Of a stretch of DNA of 64,000 nucleotides, positions 49,299 to 64,000 are shown piece after piece. Source of the stretch: Punctularia strigosozonata HHB-11173 SS5 (lineage: Eukaryota; Basidiomycota; Agaricomycetes; Corticiales; Punctulariaceae); contig NW_006767446.1 of NCBI RefSeq assembly GCF_000264995.1, positions 745,557 to 809,556 of the forward strand, given 5' to 3'. Under the pieces are notes generated by a model that made no database searches, was not told the origin of the DNA, and worked only from the letters and a program-made list of their open reading frames with translations. The position numbers and the translations under genes were made by a program. Numbering within the stretch: position 1 is the first letter of the stretch; every line of letters begins with the position of its first letter.

Positions 49299-52200
49299 TC
49301 AAATCCCTAGGTGTATATACGGTGCCCATCGGAGCGGCTCAGGCTGGACGGTTCGCAGTTTCGTGACGGCCTCGTCGAGGGCGTACGCGATGTCATCGGG
49401 GTCGATGTGATCCAAGTTGCCGCTGAATATCTTCTGGTATACAGATCGAGCTATCTCCGGCCCGTCCGCGTCCGCCATGGACCTTTACATTTGATTGTAA
49501 GTCGGTATAATAGAGGTGGATAGCCGCAAACAGGGACTGACCAGAGCGTAGCGATGACGCTTTTGAATCCTGCGAAGAACATGACGGCCGCGAGATGGAC
49601 CACCTGATCAGGCTGATTCTGCATGGGCACGTTGTTCAGTCGCACCATGATCTCGACCGGTATTGGTACTCACGAAGTCACCTTTGGCTGTTTCGCATGC
49701 ACTCAAGAATGCCATGACCGCGCGAGGGAGGGGTACGGGCATGAGTCGTTCGATCGTGAGTTTCTCGTCACGCAGAATGAATCCGCTCTGCAACGGATTC
49801 TCCAGATCTTGATGGCCATGGCACGCGAGGTGAAGGATGTTCGTCTGTGGGAGCAGCTTTAGCAGCGTCTCCGCCGTGATCCCGTTTCCGCCCTCAATGC
49901 AAGCGTCGTCTGCGGAGGCAGCTCCATCGTGGATCCGCTTGTAAGACCGCACNNNNNNNNNNNNNNNNNNNNNNNNNNNNNNNNNNNNNNNNNNNNNNNN
50001 NNNNNNNNNNNNNNNNNNNNNNNNNNNNNNNNNNNNNNNNNNNNNNNNNNNNNNNNNNNNNNNNNNNNNNNNNNNNNNNNNNNNNNNNNNNNNNNNNNNN
50101 NNNNNNNNNNNNNNNNNNNNNNNNNNNNNNNNNNNNNNNNNNNNNNNNNNNNNNNNNNNNNNNNNNNNNNNNNNNNNNNNNNNNNNNNNNNNNNNNNNNN
50201 NNNNNNNNNNNNNNNNNNNNNNNNNNNNNNNNNNNNNNNNNNNNNNNNNNNNNNNNNNNNNNNNNNNNNNNNNNNNNNNNNNNNNNNNNNNNNNNNNNNN
50301 NNNNNNNNNNNNNNNNNNNNNNNNNNNNNNNNNNTCGGGGTCGATGTGATCCAAGTTGCCGCTGAATATCTTCTGGTATACAGATCGAGCTATCTCCGGC
50401 CCGTCCGCGTCCGCCATGGACCTTTACATTTGATTGTAAGTCGGTATAATAGAGGTGGATAGCCGCAAACAGGGACTGACCAGAGCGTAGCGATGACGCT
50501 TTTGAATCCTGCGAAGAACATGACGGCCGCGAGATGGACCACCTGATCAGGCTGATTCTGCATGGGCACGTTGTTCAGTCGCACCATGATCTCGACCGGT
50601 ATTGGTACTCACGAAGTCACCTTTGGCTGTTTCGCATGCACTCAAGAATGCCATGACCGCGCGAGGGAGGGGTACGGGCATGAGTCGTTCGATCGTGAGT
50701 TTCTCGTCACGCAGAATGAATCCGCTCTGCAACGGATTCTCCAGATCTTGATGGCCATGGCACGCGAGGTGAAGGATGTTCGTCTGTGGGAGCAGCTTTA
50801 GCAGCGTCTCCGCCGTGATCCCGTTTCCGCCCTCAATGCAAGCGTCGTCTGCGGGAGGCAGCTCCATCGTGGATCCGCTTGGTAAGACCGCACGGATCGC
50901 TCTCGCTTCTTCGCGCGTGTTGATGAGGTCGCTCCACTGCGACATGCTCGACCGAGGCGTTGCAGCGACGAGCGCTTGAACGTCCTCCTTGAGGATGGGA
51001 GAATACGCGTTTCTGGCAGCAAGAAGGGACCCGATGGTCGGTATATAGGAGGAGACGACGTAATCCGAGCACCACTCTCCGCCGGCACCGGCTGCATGGA
51101 TCGGTAAGTGAGCAAAGTTTCCAGTAGGGCACCACCATATGCGAGGACGGTTTCGACCTTCGGCGGGCTAGAAGGGACTGGTGAGCCTTATGCCACGATA
51201 ATGTAGAGGGTTATCTCATACTTCGAGCCCTAGAGCACTGAGGACTGGTCTCACCACCTCAATCCATAACTGGCGCAAGATTTCGTCGGCAGCCGTCCTT
51301 CGAGCCTTCGGGATTTTCGATTTTTTCATCTTTCTGCAGTCGCGCATCTCCGCCCTCGCCTCCACGATGATCGATCGCCACTCCGTGCCGGAATGTGCGA
51401 GCCAAATATCAGGAAGATGTTCGATAGGAATGCTTACACAGTCGCCCCCCTGCTTGAGAAGGATAGCGTGGCACCCCAGCGCACTGGAAACCAACACTAC
51501 GACCGGTCCTCTTTCGGAGGCTTTTCTCAGCGTCGTAAACTCGTCGTGCAGCAGGAATCTGTTCAGTCCAGGTAGTTTGCGAACCTGGTTGAGCAGCGCG
51601 TTGAATTCTTCGATCTGACCCCTTCTCCGTGCGATGTCCGCTTCGACGGCCCCCGGGTTCTCGCCCGTAAACGAGCTGTCGCGCACTTTCTCCAGCTGTC
51701 GGGCAAGGATCAACAATCGTGCTCTGAGCTCCTTGGGCGCTGCCTCGAACGGAGAGCGCAAGCGTAGTGCATGGGTCCAGAAGACCGCACGGCCCTGCTC
51801 AAGGATTTCCAGAGCTTTCTGAGATGAACCGATGTTGAGCGCGTGAGATGCGCCGGTGAGAGCGATGCTCTGGCCGATAGCTAGAGACTGGAGTCGGGTA
51901 TGAAGATGAAGATCAAAGAAAGCCACTCGGGGCAGAAGTCCCCCCACAAGAGCGAAGATATCCAGCAGTTGGCGATCTGCTGCGGCCTCAGAGGAGACGA
52001 TATCCTGATATTGCGACACAGCGATATCAAGTATGCGACGTGCTCCTTCAATCCGAGAACGAACGTCCCGGTGTTCGTCGGATAGAGCACTGGCTAAATG
52101 CGAGAGTGCGACCCGGATACTCCGGTAAGGTGTTCCTATCTCCATGTGGAGTTCCGCTGTACTCACGAGGTACTGATACTTCTCGGGACGCCCGGGAGGC

Positions 52201-54032
52201 AGCTTATCCAATAAGCCAGTCATGATCTCCAAGGCATCGTTCGCGTCTTTGTAGCCGCGATTGAAGCGAAATCTGACGATATGACAGTCGGCGAGGGTGC
52301 TCAGAAGTTCAGGACCGTCTGTTCGCTGAAGCATGACTTCCTTGATACGTGCTAGCTCCGAGATGGAGCGGTCGATGTCCGCGACGTTCCCTTGATGTCT
52401 CCCGCGGCGTAACAGAGCTTTTGACAGCTCGAGGATAACATCGCTGCGTTGGATATGATCGGAAGCCATCGTATCCAGGACGGTGTTGCCGAGGGTAATC
52501 GCTTCTTCCAAAGCCTCGAACGAGCCCCGAGCGTCAAATAACATGCAAAGACGGGAGACAGCTTGAGCAGAAATCTCCGGATAGGACGTATGTGAGGTCC
52601 CAATGCTTGCCAGGGCACTACGATCCCATTTGATGGCTTCATGGAGATCAGAGATGCGCCTTGTCTCGTTGAAGCGGAGCATCAGTGAATGCGCCAGATT
52701 GCGAGCGGGAATGAATCGCTGAGGGTGGGTAGTTGGAATTGAATCGATTGAAGAACGCCCGAGTTGAATAGCTTCTTCGAGACAACTTATCTCTCCAGTC
52801 CAGTTGTACTGCAAACGCAATCCGAGTGCCAAGCGGTCCACGCACACCCTATAGTTTGCTCGGTTGGGAGGGTATAGCTGCAAAGCTTCCCGGGTCAGAG
52901 TGATTGACTTCTCGAGTTCGCGCCCATCTGATGGAGCGAGCTCATGCCGAAGGGCGAGCAGATCTCCTACCACACCAAGGCATCTGGCGCGCCCCATCCC
53001 AGCACCAGAAACTTCTTTGAGAGTGTTCAGTCCAAGTTCAATCGATTTGTTGAGCTCATTGACAGCGCCAGAGCGCACAGCCTTCGCATATAGCGCCCAG
53101 AGCATCTCAGTTACGGTCTTGCATCGATCAATGTGCATCTCTGGACATAAGTGCACGGCCTGCGCGGAAACATCAAGGAATTCATCCAAATCTTCTGGTC
53201 TTCCGAAAACTTCGTATCGGTAGTGTAGATGCACCCCTAGGAATCGCAGGTGTCGATGTTGATCGTAACAATGAGACGGAGGCAGGTCAACCAAGGCCTG
53301 TCGCTGGATGTCGACTGCTTCGTTGATCAAAGCGTGAGATCCGTTAATTCTGGATAACATCTGCAGAGTCCATGCCAGACTAAGGCGAATAGTTGCTGCC
53401 AAGTGGGTTCCCGTCGCGCAGAGTGAGATAGCTTCTCTGCAGAGCGACTCTGCAACGATCCTATCTTCTTTCCGGGAGACGTCTTCCGCGTTGCTATCCA
53501 AAATGTTCCCGAATAATCCTAGTACCGTGGGGCAGCGTATTCCCGCCGTGCGGCATATAGACAAGGCTTCTTGCCCATATTTCACCGCAAGCTCCAGATC
53601 GCATTGGTCGTAACTGTGCCTATAACGATCCACGTATAGATCAGCCAGCCGAATGAGTATGTGATATAGCTTGGGGCGGGGGTCAAGCGAAATATCCAGT
53701 TCCGGATTCGGGATTGTCGCGCTGAAGGAAGTGGTTCCCTGTGCCTCCAATAGGAGGGCCTCATAGTGCTCGATGCACTGCTTTGCGGCGTCGAGATCGC
53801 TGTTCTGGCAGAATCTCTGGTGGAGTTGGAGTGCTATATCATAGCGTTCGTTCGCCTCAGATGAAGTAGCTGCTGCAAGGTGTAGTTGGATAATATTTAA
53901 AGCAGCAGAGCAAAACAGACTTACCCGCGCACTCGCAGATCTTTTGTCCGCCATTAATGCTGCGACCATCTTGGCCATGAACGATTCGGCCCACTGTGAT
54001 AGGTTCTGCGTACGGTCAAGGGAATCAGTCAT
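49299..54032 (-). CDS. TPR-CHAT protein (caspase-like fold)
   Basis: CHAT domains are caspase/separase-like peptidase folds. Many Agaricomycete genomes carry families of TPR-CHAT proteins whose roles are mostly unknown. Exon 1 (54032-51222) encodes 937 residues of helical TPR-like repeats. Exon 2 (51167-50613) carries IWWCPTGNFAHLPIHAAG, then ILHLACHGH with the candidate catalytic His, and MAFLSACETAKGDF with the candidate catalytic Cys. Exon 3 (50557-50481) reads NQPDQVVHLAAVMFFAGFKS. The last exon ends TVQPEPLRWAPYIHLGI. The assembly has Ns inside the gene, flanked by the same sequence twice. Using exon 4 from the left copy (49482-49299) gives a complete 1,208-residue model with all phases matching. 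Both dyad residues are present, so it may be an active protease. Confidence 0.88.
49396..49952. repeat. Duplicated contig end, left copy
   Basis: 557 bp matching 50335-50893 base for base except for two one-base deletions in its last 60 bases (GCGGAGGC for GCGGGAGGC, CTTGTAAG for CTTGGTAAG). It abuts the N run. This is the pattern of an unmerged overlap between two contigs with poor quality at one end. Confidence 0.88.
49953..50334. other. Assembly gap (382 Ns)
   Basis: A run of N inside the last exon region of the CHAT gene. Since both sides carry the same sequence, the true genome probably has nothing here. Confidence 0.9.
50335..50893. repeat. Duplicated contig end, right copy
   Basis: Matches 49396-49952. 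This copy keeps the CHAT reading frame through the Cys-His region, whereas the left copy has frame-breaking one-base deletions, so this is the reliable version of the overlap. Confidence 0.88.
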
Positions 54033-55559
54033 TATGAACGCCAGTCGATCACCACGGCAGAGAAAAGTGACTGAACATACCGGTTGTCGTATCCGCTTCG
54101 ACTTCGTCTTGCATGTTGGTCACTTTGCTCGCTGTATCGACGGACTGGACTGTTCCTTTATATATGCTCTGCAGATGCGAGGCGCGGGGATCACAGCATC
54201 GCGCTCGTAGAAATAGCTCTGATCAGATTATCCATAGCATGCCTGACGGGGTGTGATGTAGCTCTGCAGAGACACTAGCGCGTCGATGTCCCATGTTTCA
54301 TGAAGCCGACGCACTAATCAAGCTTTCGTCTTGTCCGCCTTGAAGGAACTGAGAACTCTCCAGAACTTCAGATCAGAGTCATTACTAACCCGAAACGTCG
54401 AACTTAACAGAAATTTCGTACGCCTTCCAAGAAAATGTGATCATGGGTCTATGTTGGGTGACCCATCATATATTACTATGCTATCGGTTTTCCAAACACA
54501 TTCGCAGTTTCCGCCCGCGAGATAGAAGAAAGGGGTAAGGTTAGTCAAATCTGATTTTCCCGGTGATTCAAACTTATCGGGCGTCCGGAGTACCCAACCA
54601 GACGCTGTTCACCGCGGTGCCACATTCAGAACACTCCTTGATCACGACGCAGCGTTTTCAGATAGAACTACTGCTTGCTTTAAATGATCTTCGCCTGATC
54701 GTGTACGCAGGGGCACACTGAGGGCGTCGGACGTCCGCCAGCACCTCAGCATCGCTTTGGCGATGTTACTGTTGAGTGTCGAGCCTTGACGCATGGACCC
54801 ACGAGTCCAGATACAACGAAGATGGTGTATGCTGGGCGACTTCTGATTTGTTACATGAACGCGCAAAGCACTGCAGCAGACTTCAGCCCAAGCAATAGAG
54901 GCGCCACGGGCACGTGATGATATCGCAGCAACCCGCTGCCTTCGGCGTCCGCCGACGCTCCAAGGTCGCCTTTCACACCACGTCGCAGTTGGGAGGAGCT
55001 CGCGTCGCCCCGAGAACGTTGGTTGCATGCGCATGCAGCAGCAGCAGACCGAGATGTCGAAGCTCATCGAGACGTCTTCCATACCACCAGTGCGAGACTC
55101 GCAGTCTGAGCGCAAGCGACGCGGGAGCAAGCTGTCAACTTGGGCGTGCACGATGGCAATCCTGATCCATACTTTGCCCCAGCTCACCCCTTCTCCGCTT
55201 GCCATACCCACCGAAGTTCCTCGCGCCGCTGTCGATGTCGACGGCAAGGGCAAAGAGAAGGAGGGAAGGAGCGGACAGCCGCCACTTCTTCCGACAGCGC
55301 ACCTCAAGTTTGTCAGGCAGCACAGAACTATCCTTAATGCCACTACTGCGGCTTTGCTGCCATTGACGTCGGTCGGTGTGCTATGACACTGTGCTCAACG
55401 TTACTTCCGCCTCCACGAAGCAGGGACGGCTCGACTGTTAAGCCGCCCTGGGATTTCTGTGAATTGAGCGCATTTCCCGGTGCTCTGGTATTCGCAATTC
55501 AGTGAAGTCCAATACTTATGCGATGAGATATACGACAGAATAACGTCGCTGTCACTTGT
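54033..55559. other. Region between CHAT and the FMO1 relic, with a possible gene fragment
   Basis: Starts with the CHAT promoter. At about 55027-55340 (+) a frame includes SSIPPVRDSQSERKRRGSK and LKFVRQHRTILN. The latter recalls a segment of HUWE1/TOM1-type ubiquitin ligases (HRTxLNQ). It breaks off directly where homology to the FMO1 upstream region begins (about 55325), suggesting a fragment captured at a duplication breakpoint. This family match is from memory and weak. Confidence 0.3.
54156..54164 (-). promoter_or_regulatory. TATA box of the TPR-CHAT gene
   Basis: TATATAAAG on the minus strand, about 125 bp upstream of the start codon at 54032. Confidence 0.5.
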
Positions 55560-56170
55560 GTGTCGACGTCGTCACCCGATTGTCGACCTCGATCCTGTTT
55601 CGCTGACCGTAATATCTGCACGAAGGTGAGAGGAGGGCCCGTAGGTCTGCTGACGGCTGTTATGCTCTCGCACGACGGACTGCCTACGTGCATCATCGAG
55701 AAGAAGAGCAATGAGTCGGCCGGGACCGAGGGGCGTGGGCGTCCAGGTTCGTTTCTGAAAATACGCACGGCGTCTTTGCAGTCTACTGATGAGATTTATT
55801 TCAGCCCGAAGTCAAGGTTACAGTCGTCCATCGGTGCCCTGCGGGGGCTCCAGAGGTTGTACCGCCCCCTGATGAAGATGCACCCGTACCGCCCCAGCAA
55901 GGGCGGAGCTCCGAGAGATGGTTGCAACCTCATCGCGCCAGCAGAGCCTATCGCGGCGTGCCCTCTCACCGGCATCTCGGGGGTTTGTGTAGACGATGTT
56001 CGTCCTCCGCCAGGACAAGTCACAGGATGGTCAACAAGGTTTAAGAAGGAAGGGCTTCATGGCTGAAGGCATGTACTCGATCGATAAAGTCAGTGTGAAT
56101 ATGCCATTGACGTCGCCTCCCTTTCTCTGATGCCGCACGTATGTATTTCCCTGCTAGAACACAGGCGGAA
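55560..56170 (+). pseudogene. FMO1 relic a (N-terminal part, internally deleted)
   Basis: Homologous to FMO1 including part of its promoter. Readable remains: GGPVGLLTAVMLSHDGLPT at about 55634, an exon matching RPLMKMHPYRPSKGGAPRD at 55862, then a direct jump at about 56025 to the equivalent of the RMVNKFSEGRVF exon, already frameshifted. Everything between (the DG-motif exons and the RPTEWDTP region) is missing. It cannot encode a working enzyme. Confidence 0.8.
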
Positions 56171-56927
56171 TCAAACGCACGGACGGAAACCTCATGCGGA
56201 CTTCACTTTTCGTCGGTAGTGAATCGTAAAATTCAGATCAATGACATCGCCTGCTCGTGCAACCATGTTGCTGGATATCGACACGCAGTTGGAGGGCGGT
56301 TACTCGTGATTTAAACGTCGATTCCTGATGCGCTTCAGTCTTGCGCTACAGTTTGATACATCGAACTTGGGGATGCCATGCTTCCATTTATTACATAACA
56401 TGCCGCGTTCAAGGATTTTGTGTAAGCCAGATCTGTCGAGCGGTGCTGCTTCGTGTAGACGCGTCAGGTGTCGAGGATTTTTCTCCCATTCGAACGTTCC
56501 TTCTGGTGACATCCGACCAAGGTGTGTCCAGTGGAATATGGAGGTTCGGAAAAATGTGGTTTATGCCTTTCTGCGACGACGCCTCGAACGTCGGACGCTT
56601 GCCGCGGAACGCAGACGCGTAAACTTGCCTCCTGCCGCGACGACGCGTCGACCGATCCCAACGGTTTCGTGTTCATCGTCCATGCCGAAGGCTGACGCAC
56701 AGCACTGCCTGGACAACGTACTCGAGAATAGCCGATCCCCTGGAATGTCACGACAGGACGGAAGACGGAGAGGGCCTAGCTCTTAGGCGACGATGTCGAC
56801 CCCACGCATCGCTGGCTGCTGGACGCATATAAAGCCCAGGATCCTTCACCCGTACACAACACGTTCCAGCTACCGTATATCTCATGCTACTCGAAAGTTC
56901 AGCTTATCTCGCCACTTGGTTTGCAAT
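56171..56927. other. Upstream region of FMO3
   Basis: From about 56,590 to the FMO3 start the sequence is homologous to 47,440-47,790 in front of the decayed FMO3 copy and to the last bases of the window. It is therefore part of a repeated unit. Confidence 0.6.
56828..56833 (+). promoter_or_regulatory. TATA box of FMO3
   Basis: TATAAA about 95 bp upstream of the start codon, within GCATATAAAGCCCAGGA. The homologous site before the decayed copy (near 47655) reads AACAAAGCCCATGA. Confidence 0.65.
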
Positions 56928-59171
<2,244 letters not shown>

Positions 59172-59254
59172 GTCTGGAACAAACAATATCATTCACTGTA
59201 GGCCTCTATGAACGGCCTCTTCTGTCGTACATCTTGTATCAATGACATACGTAT

Positions 59255-59560
59255 TCAAATCCCCAGGTGAATATACGGTGCCCATCGGAGAGGTTCAGGC
59301 TGGACAATCCGCAGTTTCGTGATGGCCTCGTCGAGGGCGTACGCGATGTCGTCGGGGTCGATGTGATCTGACGTGCTGTCGAACATATTCTGATATACAG
59401 ATCGAGCTATTTCCGGCCCGTCTGCGTCAGCCATCGACCTGAACTATCTGTGAGTCTGCATGCGAGCTGGGGGCATCGTGAAGCGGAAACTGACCACAGC
59501 GTGGCGACGATGCTTTTGAATCCCGCGAAGAACATGGCGGAGGCGAGATGGACTACTTTC
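59255..59560 (-). pseudogene. CHAT remnant (last two exons only)
   Basis: The minus strand reads SDHIDPDDIAYALDEA and then LRIVQPEPLRWAPYIHLGI to a stop at 59255, nearly the same as the end of the large CHAT gene. The preceding exon matches VVHLASAMFFAGFKSIVATLW-like sequence up to about 59558, where homology stops abruptly. The catalytic His and Cys exon and all TPR sequence are absent. Confidence 0.85.
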
Positions 59561-59744
59561 GACTTGAACGAACATCCTCGATCGAACGTGTACTAGCACG
59601 GTCTCCAATCGCTGCACACGCCATCGAACATCGAAACACGTTTTTATCGCAGTTTCTCTCCAATTGATTCACGAGCTGAACGAGGGTACGTCCACGGTCT
59701 CTGGTGAACAGACATCGGATCGACATAAGGACTCGTATTGCCAG

Positions 59745-61001
59745 GGTGTGGCTCCGTCCGACTGAGTGGGACACACCCGACCTGTACTCGCTGATTGCTG
59801 GCGGACCTTCCCTCGATCCGACGGCCTTGGCCGTTGATCCTGCGTCCATTACTCGATGGATTAGGGACGCTACTGGGCTAAAAGACCGTACTATTAACGT
59901 CGAACGGGCGTCGGAGTATAGGTAAGTTCTTGCTGAAACACAAGCGCTCGCCCTACTGATGTTTTGGCCCTAGGGCGAGTAGCCGCATAGTCAACAAGTT
60001 CTCCGAGGGGAGGGTGTTCGTGGCTGGAGGTGTGTTCGATGCAACTCAGATCTTTTGCCTTGTTGAGATCTGACTGCTGTTTGCCTAGACGCTGCGCGTA
60101 TCCATCCACCTACGGGAGTTCAGGTCAGTGCATCTCAGACGACGCTCTTATCACGTACTGAGGACGAGCAGCATCGCATAGGGCATGAACTCAGGAGTAT
60201 AGGATGCCGTAGGTTTCGTCCACGCCTTTCCCTAGGTCACGATCTGACGTATGTATATCTGCAGTACAAATCCGGTTGGAAGCTTGCGCTCGTCTCGAAG
60301 GGCCTCGCTCCACCGACCCTCCTCACGAGTTACAACGAAGAGCGCCTCCCCATCATCCGCGAAATGATCAACCGCGCGACGGAGATGTTCCATCGCGTGC
60401 CTAAAGAGGGCGTCGAACGCGGACTGGGCGGCGATCCGGCGCTCTTCATGCTCGGCATCAACTACCGCTGGAGTGGCATCGTCGTGGACGATCGCATGCT
60501 CCCCGGGTCCCAAGGCAAGGAAGCGAGCGAATACGCGTACGTCGGCAAGGGCGATGGCGTGTACGCGGGCGATAGAGCGCCAGATGCACCAGGTCTGAGC
60601 ATCGCCCACGTGGCGCCCGACGGATCGTCGTCAGGGTTGGCGAGTGGGGGAAACGACGAAGATTTTCAACTTCTTCGCGCAGATGAAGCATACAGCACTC
60701 GTCTTTTTGCCGCAAGGTGTCGACACGTCGGCTATGGGCGAGGCGGCGGTTGCGCTAGGAACATTCCCACCCGGGACGCTACAGACCCTGGCCGTGATTG
60801 CGAAGGACGCCGGCCTGCAGCAATCGAAGGTTGTGGTGGACGCCGATATAACGCTTGTGGACGCCGAAGGCCACGCGTTCTCCGGATATGAAGTCGAGGG
60901 AAACGCGCCTATATTTGTAATTGTGTTCCGATGGGTACGTCGGAGCGTACGTGGGCGAGGCGGCAGGCATCAACAAGCATCTCTTTGGAGGAGAGGCATG
61001 A
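59745..61001 (+). pseudogene. FMO1 relic b (5'-truncated)
   Basis: Begins at the exon VWLRPTEWDTPDLYS and runs to the end of the protein (INKHLFGGEA). All FAD-binding exons are missing. Defects: Gln of the NSGVQDA motif is TAG at 60200-60202; a frameshift at about 60640 in the GGETTKIF region; and another near 60930 in the RPDGYVGAY motif. The remaining parts ([30 protein letters not shown]) are close to FMO1. It starts about 190 bp after the CHAT remnant ends. Confidence 0.85.
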
Positions 61002-61405
61002 GGGGCAGCAGAGGTATCATATCGGGCTTGCTTGCACCAGATGGTAGATGGCGGATGATGTAAAATCTAAATTTATGGAACCGATGGTCTCGGAGATCGT
61101 AAGGATCGGGCAATGCTAGAGGCGGTCGTGTACGAGCGGCATCGATACTAACTTGGCGCAAGGTGATTGGCCGAAGCGACGCGCGTACGTCTGAGTAGAA
61201 GCCGTTTATCGTTCAACGCTCAACTTGCATTTGGCCGTCGATCGAGCTCATGGGCGCTCGGAGTGGATCACTTGCGACGCCTTCCGGAGGTACAGTGTGA
61301 CCCGAGCAATCACAGCGCAGTCATGTTCGCGAGACGGCACCCATACATATAAACCCGCAAGTACCGTCAATGTCCCTCAGTTACCCCGGCCTAACTTTCT
61401 CCAAG
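61002..61405. other. Upstream region of FMO4
   Basis: Non-coding; ends with the TATA box and start region of FMO4. Confidence 0.45.
61348..61353 (+). promoter_or_regulatory. TATA box of FMO4
   Basis: TATAAA within ACATATAAACCCGC, about 55 bp upstream of the start codon. Confidence 0.6.
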
Positions 61406-63782
<2,377 letters not shown>

Positions 63783-64000
63783 CCGCGAGTATCAGCTCGG
63801 TCTGCGCACCCTGCCTTGATACCTGAGGGCAGCTCTTCTGTTACTTATGCATTTGGAGGCCGTTAGCCCAAATGTGAACGAATCGATCCTGAGATATCTT
63901 CCTCCTCTACAAGGATGTCACCACGAGTGTTCCGGAGTGTGTCGATCTGTGTGGTGGACGAGGACTTCAAAAAAGGAGACGCGCGACGATTTGCCTCCCG

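Noticed and set aside
49653-50862. Two tandem CHAT genes
   Set aside because: The second copy is the same sequence on the other side of a run of Ns, with errors only at the contig end; an unmerged overlap explains it better.
50613-54032. Type III-E CRISPR-like TPR-CHAT (Craspase) system
   Set aside because: The surroundings are clearly fungal, introns interrupt the gene, and no repeats or Cas-like genes exist nearby; only the broad TPR-CHAT architecture is shared.
59745-61001. A fifth intact monooxygenase
   Set aside because: It lacks all FAD-binding exons and contains a stop and at least two frameshifts.

Overview
The window is a basidiomycete (Agaricomycete) chromosome segment, most likely from a wood- or litter-decay fungus. 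The evidence is short spliceosomal introns (about 50-75 nt, with CTRAY branch points) in nearly every gene, high coding GC, a white-rot style laccase, a GH131 glucanase carrying a fungal cellulose-binding module, and fungal housekeeping genes. I worked out gene models by following conserved protein sequence across introns in frame. The order or genus cannot be fixed from the sequence alone.

Left and centre (1-29.9 kb) are housekeeping and wood-decay genes separated by long gene-poor stretches: complex I LYR subunit NDUFA6 (-) divergent from a mitochondrial PPR protein (+); histone chaperone ASF1 (+); a laccase (-); GH131-CBM1 (-); a Nudix hydrolase (+); a divergent G-alpha family GTPase (-); a DUF202-like membrane protein (-) divergent from the mitochondrial insertase OXA1 (+); and elongation factor 1-beta (-). 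The middle (29.9-40.4 kb) holds two tandem F-box-like paralogues, a kinase-like gene that appears to have lost its catalytic motifs, and a GPI-anchored secreted protein.

The right third (41.9-64 kb) is a rapidly evolving cluster of flavin-dependent aromatic-ring monooxygenases (phenol 2-monooxygenase type). It has four apparently intact genes (called FMO1-4 here), three decayed copies, one large TPR-CHAT protein and one CHAT remnant. A unit made of an FMO and a convergent CHAT gene was duplicated, then decayed reciprocally: one copy kept CHAT and lost the FMO, the other kept the FMO and lost CHAT. The last part of FMO2 and FMO4 has been homogenised, probably by gene conversion. A run of Ns inside the CHAT gene is flanked by the same ~557-bp sequence twice, which looks like an unmerged contig overlap rather than biology. 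The cluster probably continues beyond the right edge.

The laccase, the GH131 enzyme and the phenolic monooxygenases fit a plant-cell-wall and aromatic-compound lifestyle, but nothing here shows they act in one pathway.
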